From CAWACC01 sp964390695 (GTDB lineage Bacteria > Chlamydiota > Chlamydiia > Chlamydiales > Parachlamydiaceae), in the NCBI GenBank assembly GCA_964390695.1, contig CAYMKI010000018.1, positions 1-34,461 of the forward strand: a DNA stretch of 34,461 bases, given 5' to 3'. Shown piece after piece: positions 1-6,877 of the stretch. The position numbers were made by a program, and so were the translations under genes. Within the stretch, counting starts at the first letter, position 1; every line of letters begins with the position of its first letter. The notes under the pieces were generated by a model that worked only from the letters and a program-made list of their open reading frames with translations, did not search any database and was not told the DNA's origin.

Positions 1-191
1 CCTTTTCTGGCGCGAAACGCTAGAAAGGATCGCATAGAAAAGTCGCACGTCGCGTAAAGAGAGTAAGAAATAGGGGCGTGCTGGAGCCCGTAAACGCTTC
101 CAATTCTCCAAAGGCCAAACCGGTCTTGGTTGGTGTTATTCAAACCCAACCTGCCCCTGGGTAAAGGGGCAAGTAAGAGGCAACAGCAGGT
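1..191. other. Left-edge noncoding stretch with hairpins
   Basis: No convincing coding frame. Positions 1-28 form an imperfect hairpin (CCTTTTCTGGCG against CGCTAGAAAGG). Positions 153-158 and 165-170 (GCCCCT/AGGGGC) form a perfect 6-bp stem. This second hairpin lies 22-39 bases beyond the stop codon of the minus-strand gene ending at 192 and could help end its transcript, but no T-tract follows it on that strand. The string GCCCCTGGGTAAA at 154-166 also occurs inside the palindromic element at 28005-28126, so this may be a relic of the same repeat family. Confidence 0.4.
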
Positions 192-2189
192 CTAGATGGA
201 ATTCAAGAGAGATGTATTGGTTATGCAACTGCTGACTAAGGCCATGTGATATTCATAAGTATCGTTGTTCGGATAAACGGTATGCATATCTCTAAGTAGC
301 ATAAAAAGCAATAATAGCATATTATCCCTTTTCTCGACGTTTTCTATGGATTGGATCATCGCAAGGGCCTCGGACGTGTTTTTGACTTCGGTAGCATATT
401 GACTCAAGAATTTATTACACCAGTAATCTCTTTCGGTCTCTATTGGCGTATTTAGAGCCTTTTCAAACCAATCGAGGGGCGTGCCTACATTTTCTTCCTG
501 TTTTTTGACGGTTTTCGTGTTGTTTGGGGTGGATCGGGTTGTAATCGAAAATTTGTCCATTGAATTTTTTATACGATTAGGGTCTTTTTTCTTTGATGGG
601 TAGTAGTCTGCATCGTCATATTCATGTTGGTAGATGCCTAAATCTTTTTCGAGGCGTTCAATCCAGACTGGATGGTAAAATTCATGCTCTCGCACGCTTT
701 TAAGCAGTGTTTGCAGGGCAGTGTTTTTTTCAACCTCAGAAGGCATGTTTAAAGCTGTTGTACGCAAATTTTCAAAATCATCTCTGTCGAACGAATTGCC
801 GGCTTGCTGCACTTCCAATTCATACAGCTCTGCAGCACTTAGGCCAAAGGTATTATTCTGTTGGTCTATATGTTCATTTTCTAGAGACTCATTAGCGAAT
901 AGATTGTCATCTTCATGGATTTCTACGATGTTTTCATGCGGTTTTTTATGGCTAGTAGATGTCAAGGTTTCATTGGTATGAAGATGGCTCAAAGGAGAGT
1001 GTGTATGGTCGTTATAACCTTTGCAGTCTTTCAGATTGCTTTCGATATTGCGAATCCAGTCGAGGCGGATAAGTGGGCCTTTTTGAATGTGTGTCAACAA
1101 GATATTTAGAGCTTTTGCTTTATCAGAAGGAATAGGGAACGTTGTGGCAAGACATAAAAGCAAATCAAAGGATTCTTCATTTAATCCATTATTGGATTTT
1201 TGCACTTCTGTTTGAAAAAGATCAATCCAATTAGATAATGCGGAATCGTAGGCAATATCTGCAGAGATTTCGGGAGGGTGCTCGGCGGTTAAAGAGCTTG
1301 GAGAGGAAGTTTCAATTTGGCGAGTATTGACCTCCATGATGCGCTCATTCGAGGATCCTGTTGTGTTTGAGATCTGATTAATTGCAGAATTGTTTTCTTC
1401 ACCATCTTTGATTTCTTCAACTTGTGGGCCTTGGTCTTTCATACTTTGTATAATTTGTGAGATGCCATGGATCAATATTTGCTGCTCGTTTATTTCGATT
1501 GTTGAAGAGGGGTTTGTGTTGGCTACCTTTTTAAGCATAATCTTTAAAAAGTCGAGAATGGTCGGTTTTTTATCCTCTAAACCGGGGCATGAGTGCACTA
1601 GAAAGAGCAAATCCAGCGCGATTTTATAGTCTTTTTTCTCTATTAAGGTGTGCATCACCTTTGGGAAGACGTCGTTAAAGGCATTAACCGAACGGGAAAA
1701 ATCTAAAATTAAATGCGCTTCATCGCAGGCGTTTGTGGCAAAAGATTTGACGATGGCTGAAGAAATATAATCGATACACTCATCGCGTGTTCCCTTTAGA
1801 AATTTGGGCAAAGTCTTGATCAGTTCAAAGCGAATGTTATGCAAAGACACACATTTGATTTGAGAGGAAAACGGGTGCTTTAATTCAATGGGCAGCCTTG
1901 CGTAGCATTTTTTAGCTTTGGGCAGATGATTTAGTAGATCTTGCTTATAAAACAGCAGGTCCTCCTGAATATCTTCTATAGAGAGATGGTAGTCAAAGTG
2001 TTTCTGTCCATGTATTTTGATTAGGTTATTTAACGCGGTCACTCGGTGGCGCGCCATTGTTTGGAAGTCGATGAAGTCTGGTAATTGGTTCCAGATTTTG
2101 GAAACCACGTGCAAGGCCTGCTGTGCACGAGGAGCACAGTGGTTGTAAATTCGCGCCATAAATGGCTGTATCGAGAGCGGGTTTGTCAT
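192..2189 (-). CDS. Large helical hypothetical protein with internal repeats (665 aa)
   Basis: I do not recognise the family. The start is supported by AGGAG a few bases before the ATG at 2189. The protein is hydrophilic, with no signal peptide or membrane segment. Residues 1-250 look mostly helical. Residues 255-315 and 390-450 are Ser/Thr/Asn/Glu-rich linkers. Residues about 318-386 and 453-517 are related: both have a helix followed by a block of pattern ALxxLL...W-I-x(3)-E-x(2)-L. Residues about 574-633 (DWFEKAL to LLLLFMLLRDM) look like a more distant third unit. This suggests a solenoid of helical hairpins, as in TPR-like scaffolds. The polar N-terminus and lineage-specific look fit a secreted effector of an intracellular bacterium, but that is inference. 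The gene diverges from the GNAT gene at 2511. Confidence 0.8.
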   Translation of the reverse strand: MTNPLSIQPFMARIYNHCAPRAQQALHVVSKIWNQLPDFIDFQTMARHRVTALNNLIKIHGQKHFDYHLSIEDIQEDLLFYKQDLLNHLPKAKKCYARLPIELKHPFSSQIKCVSLHNIRFELIKTLPKFLKGTRDECIDYISSAIVKSFATNACDEAHLILDFSRSVNAFNDVFPKVMHTLIEKKDYKIALDLLFLVHSCPGLEDKKPTILDFLKIMLKKVANTNPSSTIEINEQQILIHGISQIIQSMKDQGPQVEEIKDGEENNSAINQISNTTGSSNERIMEVNTRQIETSSPSSLTAEHPPEISADIAYDSALSNWIDLFQTEVQKSNNGLNEESFDLLLCLATTFPIPSDKAKALNILLTHIQKGPLIRLDWIRNIESNLKDCKGYNDHTHSPLSHLHTNETLTSTSHKKPHENIVEIHEDDNLFANESLENEHIDQQNNTFGLSAAELYELEVQQAGNSFDRDDFENLRTTALNMPSEVEKNTALQTLLKSVREHEFYHPVWIERLEKDLGIYQHEYDDADYYPSKKKDPNRIKNSMDKFSITTRSTPNNTKTVKKQEENVGTPLDWFEKALNTPIETERDYWCNKFLSQYATEVKNTSEALAMIQSIENVEKRDNMLLLLFMLLRDMHTVYPNNDTYEYHMALVSSCITNTSLLNSI

Positions 2190-2510
2190 TATATCTCCTA
2201 ATATTAGAGGCTTTTTTTAAAAATCATATGATTTAATAATATGATCTATGGATTGTTTTGGAATAAATAATTGCCTTGGGAAAAAATTATGAAATAAAAT
2301 CTGAAGTAAATCAAGACAAAAAGTGAATATTCACCACCTTCCTTCATTTGCTATTCAAAATCGGCAAGCTGATAGATAGAGATTCTTTTTATTCATCATC
2401 TATTATGATACAAAATACCGTTATGATAAAATCTCCCATTGACATGTCTTTGCATTCTTGTTTGGTTTCTTTCAAACATCGTGTAAATATCATGAGATAA
2501 AGGAGACTTA
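2190..2510. promoter_or_regulatory. AT-rich divergent intergenic region
   Basis: This 321-bp gap separates two divergent genes and so should hold promoters for both. A perfect 14-bp palindrome (AAATCATATGATTT) lies at 2221-2234, close to the minus-strand start. On the plus strand TTGCCT (2271-2276) and TAAAAT (2295-2300) are 18 bases apart and could be a sigma70-type promoter, although that would leave a leader of about 200 bases before the ATG at 2511. No coding frame is convincing here. Confidence 0.3.
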
Positions 2511-3215
2511 ATGAATAACACATGTGAAATATCGATGCCTCTTAATCCAACTACTTCGTTTTTAATGTATGGAGGTAAGGTGGTGGGGCAATCTCGATTA
2601 ACAAAATTGGCAGATGCCTCGCTCCACGAAGTTGTCATCACCCAATATAAATTAAGAAAAGATCAGGTTGGATTTAATATTTACCTAAAAGATCAAACAA
2701 AAGGTATTCCATCTTGTTTAGGAAATATACAAATTAGATTTTTGAGAGTGCTACCCAGTGGTGAATATGGGAGTAAAACGCTGAATGTCCCAGCCCACTG
2801 GGATTGGGGTGGTATTGCAGCTTATGGAAATGAAAATGCGGTAGCAAAAGCTAATCGCATTTTTGTGGATACTATTAATGCTACACACAAAAGCCAGTAT
2901 AAAGGAATCGGTACGGTTTTAATGCAAGCTGCAATGGAATATGGCCTGCGAAAGAACTGTGAGGGACGCATACAACTAGATGCGGTTGGGAGTTCGCATG
3001 GCTTTTACTATAAATTGGGACTGCGATCTACATTTGAATATCATAATGAGGCTATAGCTGACGAATTGATGAAAGCTACAAAAGAAAACCGAGCGCCTAA
3101 TACCCTTCACCTACGTTCGTTTTGGATGCATCTTCCTAGCACGGAAATTCCGCAATGGCTGAGCAAGATAGAAGAGCACCCTATTCTCTATAAAACCCCA
3201 AAAAAAACGAGCTAA
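2511..3215 (+). CDS. GNAT-family N-acetyltransferase (234 aa)
   Basis: Predicted acetyl-CoA-dependent acyltransferase of the GNAT fold; the substrate is unknown. Motif A spans about residues 117-145, ending in the acetyl-CoA pyrophosphate loop Q129-Y-K-G132-I-G134 (the family's Q/R-x-x-G-x-G/A) and a helix LMQAAMEYG. Motif B follows at about 154-173, with the strand IQLDAV and the typical GFYYKLGL turn. The first 110 residues are less conserved and hold the phrase CLGNIQIRFLRVL, likely the beta4 region. AAGGAG sits 5 bases before the ATG, which fixes the start. The stop is 10 bases before the ATG of the aldolase gene, so the two probably form an operon. Whether it acts on protein, aminoglycoside or metabolite cannot be told from the sequence. 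Confidence 0.85.
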   Translation: MNNTCEISMPLNPTTSFLMYGGKVVGQSRLTKLADASLHEVVITQYKLRKDQVGFNIYLKDQTKGIPSCLGNIQIRFLRVLPSGEYGSKTLNVPAHWDWGGIAAYGNENAVAKANRIFVDTINATHKSQYKGIGTVLMQAAMEYGLRKNCEGRIQLDAVGSSHGFYYKLGLRSTFEYHNEAIADELMKATKENRAPNTLHLRSFWMHLPSTEIPQWLSKIEEHPILYKTPKKTS

Positions 3216-3225
3216 TAGGTGAGAT

Positions 3226-3891
3226 ATGCAAATTTGGTTGGACAGCATCCACCTGGAATTTATCGTAGCAGCCCAGAAATTGGGTACGATCAGCGGAGTC
3301 ACGACTAATCCAAGTCTTTTAGCCGCCGCGAAAAATGTGAAGCATACCCTAGAAGCTATATTGGAGGTACAACCAGGACTGGTTGCTGTCCAAGTAGTAG
3401 CAGAGGATGTTAGCGGTATGATAGACGAGGCGCAGCGTCTTTTTGCTTTTTCACAACGCCTCATAGTAAAAATACCCGTGAATATCAACGGCATATTGGC
3501 CATGCGGCAGTTGAAAGAACAAAAAATTCCTTTTTTAGCTACCGGTGTGATTTCTCCTGCACAAGCTTTATTAGCTGCTCGCCACGAGGCCATGTTCATA
3601 GCCCCTTATTTTTCTCATATGGGCGATAGTGGCAATTCTAGGGGCTCTTTGCAAACCATCCAAAATATATTGAAGATGAATAGTTATCCAAGTAAACTGC
3701 TTGTGGCGTCTCTGAGGCATATCGAAGATATCGTTTTTTGTGCCGAAATAGGAGTGGATGCCGTGACTCTCAAGGAAGATTTATACAGCACATGGACGGC
3801 AGATTCTGAGGCTTTGGAAAAAATTGCGCACAAATTCCGCACCGACTGGCAACGAGTGCATGGCAATGCCGGTTTTAAAGACCTATTGTAG
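3226..3891 (+). CDS. fsa: Transaldolase / fructose-6-phosphate aldolase family protein (221 aa)
   Basis: A class I aldolase of the small transaldolase group (TalC/FSA type). Family members cleave fructose 6-phosphate to dihydroxyacetone and glyceraldehyde 3-phosphate, or carry out the transaldolase step of the pentose phosphate pathway. The length of 221 residues is normal for the small, decamer-forming subfamily. Visible landmarks are Asp6 (WLDS), the transaldolase signature GVTTNPSLL at 24-32, the Schiff-base lysine Lys82 in IVKIPV, and the barrel strands FLATGVIS (103-110) and LLVASLRH (158-165). The family's usual NAT/TAV strand is replaced by ATG, and the usual phenol-bearing loop reads PYFSHMGDSG, so substrate preference could differ from the E. 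coli enzyme. AGGTGAG precedes the ATG. It follows the GNAT gene by 10 bases and converges on the minus-strand gene ending at 3977. Confidence 0.88.
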   Translation: MQIWLDSIHLEFIVAAQKLGTISGVTTNPSLLAAAKNVKHTLEAILEVQPGLVAVQVVAEDVSGMIDEAQRLFAFSQRLIVKIPVNINGILAMRQLKEQKIPFLATGVISPAQALLAARHEAMFIAPYFSHMGDSGNSRGSLQTIQNILKMNSYPSKLLVASLRHIEDIVFCAEIGVDAVTLKEDLYSTWTADSEALEKIAHKFRTDWQRVHGNAGFKDLL

Positions 3892-3897
3892 GAACAT

Positions 3898-3972
3898 CCT
3901 ATGTCAATCACATAGGTAATCGATGCGGAACGTGCTTGGTCTATACCCAAATAGACAGGTCGTTTGGGTATA
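3898..3972. terminator. Two hairpins between convergent genes
   Basis: The first hairpin is CCTATGT (3898-3904) with ACATAGG (3910-3916), a perfect 7-bp stem. The second is TATACCCAAA (3942-3951) with TTTGGGTATA (3963-3972), a perfect 10-bp stem with an 11-base loop. They fill the 85-bp space between the aldolase stop (3891) and the stop of the minus gene (3977), where a two-way terminator is expected. Neither is followed by a strong T-run, so intrinsic termination is likely but not certain. Confidence 0.5.
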
Positions 3973-3976
3973 AAGC

Positions 3977-5185
3977 TTAGAAAACAACTTGAAGATTAGC
4001 AGTGTTTCGATCTTGCCAATAAGAATAAATTATCCCCAAGTTCTTCAATATTTCTAAAGTCTTGGGCAAAATATTTAGCCTAAACTCCCAGTAATCTTTG
4101 ACACCGCGCGGGAGCTGAGTGTCTTTAAAATCTAATCTTCGCCCTTTTTTTAAGCCTTTGCGAGTATGGTTAATGTCAGTATTGATTTGTTGAATGAGCA
4201 TTTTGGCACATTTAGCTATCAGGTCGGGCTGATCTTTCAAAAGGTTCTCGTCAAATTGGACAGGTTGGTGGTGATTTGTTATTTGTTTGTTGGCATAAAA
4301 GCTCTGAACAGCGGCACGATCTTTTTCAAGATCTGTATAATAGGTCTTGAGTTTAGCGATGCGTTCGGAGTAATATTCCCGATCGGTTTCAGACAGCAAG
4401 GAGATAGCTTGGGAGGCATATTCATCCCACCACTTCAAAGGAATAATATGGAAAATGCCATGAAATTTTTCGAAGCCCACAAAACCATATCCTCGTTTGT
4501 CAAGGTCTATCAGGCCCACACGGCCATCATTCGTTAAAGGATTGTTGATATATTTGACATCATTATACCTCATTTTGACGATGAAAATAATCAGCTGCCG
4601 CAAGAATTCTTTAGCATAAGATTCAAGGCGGGGTTCGCTTATGACCCATCGATACAGGTTTTTTTGTTCACGCCATTCATGTTTGATATCGAGTTTTTCC
4701 TCGATAAGCACTTTCTCATCAGATGTTAACAATGCGCTTTGAGGTACATATAGCAGGTACAGGTCGTATTCTTCACATATCTTCCGGCCTTCTTCTGCTA
4801 AAGCCGCCCTGGCGATCATATTTGTATTACATTGGTAGTCCTTTGGAAGTTTGGATTTGAACAAAAAGCCAGGGACATCTTTCGTGGCCACCCAGCGGTG
4901 TTCTCCGCCTTGTCCATTAGATGTGTAAGCATGATCGTAGACAGCGCTTTTGACGGTTTTAATAAAGGCATCATTTTGTTCCGGCAGTTGCACCGGGGGT
5001 ACAGGGACTCTCTTCATACGCTCTAAAGCCGCTTCAATAAATTTTTCTTGCCAAGGGGCTAAAGGGGCTAATTGAGGTTCCGCTTTTGTAACGGCTTTTG
5101 TATCGGGCGTTGTGTTTGTTTGAGCGATTGGATTATTTGGATCGAAATAAGTATTATAGGGATTGAATTGATTTGAAATTTGCAT
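3977..5185 (-). CDS. Putative kinase-fold protein, likely effector (402 aa)
   Basis: I do not recognise a named family, but the order of motifs matches a protein-kinase-like fold. A glycine-rich stretch GQGGEHRWVATK (91-102) and a strand with Lys110 (PGFLFK) could be the P-loop and beta3. An acidic helix around Glu131-Glu132 could be helix C, and VLIEEKLDI (159-167) looks like the hinge strand. Most telling is DVKYIN at 209-214, which matches the catalytic-loop pattern D-x-K-x-x-N. It is followed 13 residues later by LIDLD (225-229), where Asp227 would be the metal-binding Asp of the DFG position. The helix before it (EFLRQLIIFIVKMRYN) fits helix E. His/Arg of HRD and the Gly of DFG are absent. 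The N-terminal 45 residues are Asn/Thr/Pro-rich and disordered, as in type III-secreted proteins. Function, and whether it is active or a pseudokinase, are inference. Confidence 0.75.
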   Translation of the reverse strand: MQISNQFNPYNTYFDPNNPIAQTNTTPDTKAVTKAEPQLAPLAPWQEKFIEAALERMKRVPVPPVQLPEQNDAFIKTVKSAVYDHAYTSNGQGGEHRWVATKDVPGFLFKSKLPKDYQCNTNMIARAALAEEGRKICEEYDLYLLYVPQSALLTSDEKVLIEEKLDIKHEWREQKNLYRWVISEPRLESYAKEFLRQLIIFIVKMRYNDVKYINNPLTNDGRVGLIDLDKRGYGFVGFEKFHGIFHIIPLKWWDEYASQAISLLSETDREYYSERIAKLKTYYTDLEKDRAAVQSFYANKQITNHHQPVQFDENLLKDQPDLIAKCAKMLIQQINTDINHTRKGLKKGRRLDFKDTQLPRGVKDYWEFRLNILPKTLEILKNLGIIYSYWQDRNTANLQVVF

Positions 5186-5217
5186 AAAAACCTTAGTTTA
5201 AATTAGTTAATAAAAAT

Positions 5218-5246
5218 ATTCTAATTAAAACTAGAATAATCTGCAA
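5218..5246 (-). promoter_or_regulatory. Candidate promoter of the kinase-like gene
   Basis: Read on the minus strand, TTGCAG (5246-5241) is followed after 17 bases by TAGAAT (5223-5218), one mismatch from the -10 consensus. Transcription would start near 5211, giving a leader of about 26 bases that contains a TAAGG ribosome-binding site before the ATG at 5185. A 6-bp inverted repeat (ATTCTA/TAGAAT, 5218-5237) overlaps the -10 box and might be an operator. This was found by eye. Confidence 0.35.
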
Positions 5247-5445
5247 GAATATGTGTTTTTTTTGGGTGCCCCCTAATTTATATCTGTCCTACTTTTCAAA
5301 GCTCATTTAATTTTATAATTATATCTACAATGCATTAAGCTGTTTGTTTTTAATTCCTAGAGGATGTAATATCTTTTGATGTCGTATCTTCATCCAGTCA
5401 AATTATAGCCAAAACAGTATCTAAATAATGTGGGCAAGATGGGCT

Positions 5446-5940
5446 TTAATTGTCGCTGATTTTGGAAAGAGAGCGCCACCCTAAGTACAGCAGAGGGATG
5501 CTGATGAGGGTATAAATAAACCAATATTTCCCATTCCAGCTGAGGGTAAAGATCCCTTCGGAGTTGGAAAATAGGAACAATATGCAGCCAAAGATCAGCA
5601 AGACGCCGCCGATCAGAAGGGACAAGAGCGTCAACAAGCTTTCTTGGAGAAAATCGGCAAGAGGTTCTTCTTCGGTATTTTTAGGAGGCTCGAGAGGTTC
5701 TTTATTTTCTGTAGCCGGGTCTTTGGATTGGAACAAATAGGGCGCTTTGGGAGCCTGTTTTTCTGCTGTATTCACCGTAGCCGGTTTGAAAGGCGCGGCC
5801 AAGCTGGCATTTTTTTGAGGACCGGTTCCCTCGATAGGGGTTAGGTTGACATGCACTCCGCAATAGGGGCAGACTTCATTGTCTATGGCGACGTTGCCTT
5901 CGCAATTCCAACAGATTTTTTTCTTGGTTTTCATGGACAT
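5446..5940 (-). CDS. Zinc-ribbon membrane protein (164 aa)
   Basis: Begins with a four-cysteine zinc ribbon: Cys10-x-x-Cys13 and Cys24-x-x-Cys27 (CWNC, CPYC), a short metal-binding module that often mediates protein contacts. A Pro/Ala/Glu-rich linker runs from about 32 to 97. Two membrane helices follow, about residues 102-124 (LLTLLSLLIGGVLLIFG) and 138-155 (YWFIYTLISIPLLYLGW), ending in a short charged tail. The ribbon would most simply lie in the cytoplasm. No enzymatic motif is present and I cannot assign a role. The start is uncertain between Met1 and Met3, as neither has a clear ribosome-binding site. The gene diverges from the lipoprotein-lpdA-lipA operon across the gapped inverted repeat at 5983-6162. 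Confidence 0.8.
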   Translation of the reverse strand: MSMKTKKKICWNCEGNVAIDNEVCPYCGVHVNLTPIEGTGPQKNASLAAPFKPATVNTAEKQAPKAPYLFQSKDPATENKEPLEPPKNTEEEPLADFLQESLLTLLSLLIGGVLLIFGCILFLFSNSEGIFTLSWNGKYWFIYTLISIPLLYLGWRSLSKISDN

Positions 5941-5982
5941 AAACAGCTACAATTTAAACTTTGCTTTAACCCTCAACTTTAT

Positions 5983-6162
5983 ACTGGACTTTTGACAAAT
6001 TTTCGGCATTTCTGACTCGTGGCTTCTCAAGTTTATGTGGGTTGTGTGGGGGTGTTTATATTTGGGGGGGTGTTTTATGGGGCGCCNNNNNNNNNNTACA
6101 CAACCCACATAAAACTGGAAGGCACTTCGTCATAAATGCCTAAAATTTGTCAAAAGTCCAGT
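5983..6162. repeat. Long imperfect inverted repeat around an assembly gap
   Basis: The 65 bases at 5983-6047 are about four-fifths identical to the reverse complement of 6098-6162. Both outer ends (21 bases) and both inner ends (about 18 bases, ending in TTATGTGGGTTGTGT) match almost perfectly, and the mismatches cluster in the middle. Between the arms lie a very G-rich stretch (6045-6086) and ten Ns. Such a hairpin would disturb sequencing or assembly, which explains the gap. It may be a non-autonomous element or a promoter-region palindrome between the divergent genes. Confidence 0.75.
6087..6096. other. Assembly gap (10 N)
   Basis: Ten Ns inside the spacer of the long inverted repeat. The true length of missing sequence is unknown, so the space between the divergent genes at 5940 and 6195 may be larger than it appears. 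Confidence 0.99.
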
Positions 6163-6194
6163 TGTACAAAGTCGAGTTAATCAGGGAACATCCC

Positions 6195-6866
6195 ATGGAC
6201 GCCCCCTTAAATCATCAATCTGCCAGAAAAGCCAATTTACAGCTACAGTTCCTTGCCATTTTTTTAGTTTTTTTGCTGCCGGGGTGTGCGACGTATAAAA
6301 TTCCCACCGAGACTTTTGCAGCTGTTCCCCAAGAAACAACAGCAGATGATTTGCAAGGGAGGAGGGAAAAGGAAGCTTTAGAGCATCCGCTGTATCATAT
6401 TATTCCGCGCCACCGGTCGCAGATCCGGCCTTATGATCTGGGGCATTGGACCACGTGGCTGTTGTTTGGCAATGACGACGATGGAATTTTTGGAGAGGGG
6501 CCGAATGCTAAATACCGATTAGATGCTCCCATCAGCTGTACTAAAGCGATGAGGTGGACATGCCGCAACCCTTTGCACAACTTTTGTTTTTACGCCATAG
6601 GCAGCGCTTGTAAACCGCAAAGTGAATTTGCGCTGATCAAGATGGAGTATGGATCTTTGGGATTTTTCAAGTATAGGAAAAAGGCGGAAGGCAACTTCCG
6701 CAAGGGGACCTTCTTTTTTTTAGGTTTTCATGGCTGGAAGCCTTATATTTTTTTAAGACTTCTTTATTCGCAAAAATATAAGGGACAATGGTATCTTGGT
6801 TGGAGAGAACGCGGCAATTTCGGTATAATGTTTTTGCCATTTACGACGATTAAACCAGGTGATTAG
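6195..6866 (+). CDS. Predicted lipoprotein (223 aa)
   Basis: An envelope lipoprotein of unknown role. From the ATG at 6195 a typical signal appears: a basic stretch ending in Arg11-Lys12, a hydrophobic core LQFLAIFLVFLL (17-28), and lipobox L28-P-G-C31, with Cys31 the likely lipidated residue. An upstream TTG at 6147 would extend the frame by 16 residues, but they disrupt the signal, and AGGGA precedes the ATG. The mature part has GNDDDGIFGEG (92-102) and WTCRNPLHNFCFY (about 121-133), a pattern resembling the GN-x-DDG ... RNP-x-HNF blocks I associate loosely with small uncharacterised or phage-linked proteins; I cannot name the family. The C-terminal half is aromatic-rich and probably beta-structured. 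Only 11 bases separate it from lpdA, so it probably leads that operon. Confidence 0.8.
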   Translation: MDAPLNHQSARKANLQLQFLAIFLVFLLPGCATYKIPTETFAAVPQETTADDLQGRREKEALEHPLYHIIPRHRSQIRPYDLGHWTTWLLFGNDDDGIFGEGPNAKYRLDAPISCTKAMRWTCRNPLHNFCFYAIGSACKPQSEFALIKMEYGSLGFFKYRKKAEGNFRKGTFFFLGFHGWKPYIFLRLLYSQKYKGQWYLGWRERGNFGIMFLPFTTIKPGD

Positions 6867-6877
6867 AAGTAATAATT

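Noticed and set aside
2439..2444. Consensus TTGACA as -35 box for the GNAT gene
   Set aside because: No acceptable -10 box lies 16-19 bases downstream.
3111..3599. 162-aa minus-strand open frame
   Set aside because: It lies antisense to the GNAT and aldolase genes, which have clear motifs and ribosome-binding sites. Its translation is Cys/Arg/Ala-rich noise.
6147..6194. TTG start for the lipoprotein gene
   Set aside because: It lies within the right arm of the inverted repeat and adds 16 charged residues before a good signal peptide that begins at the ATG at 6195.
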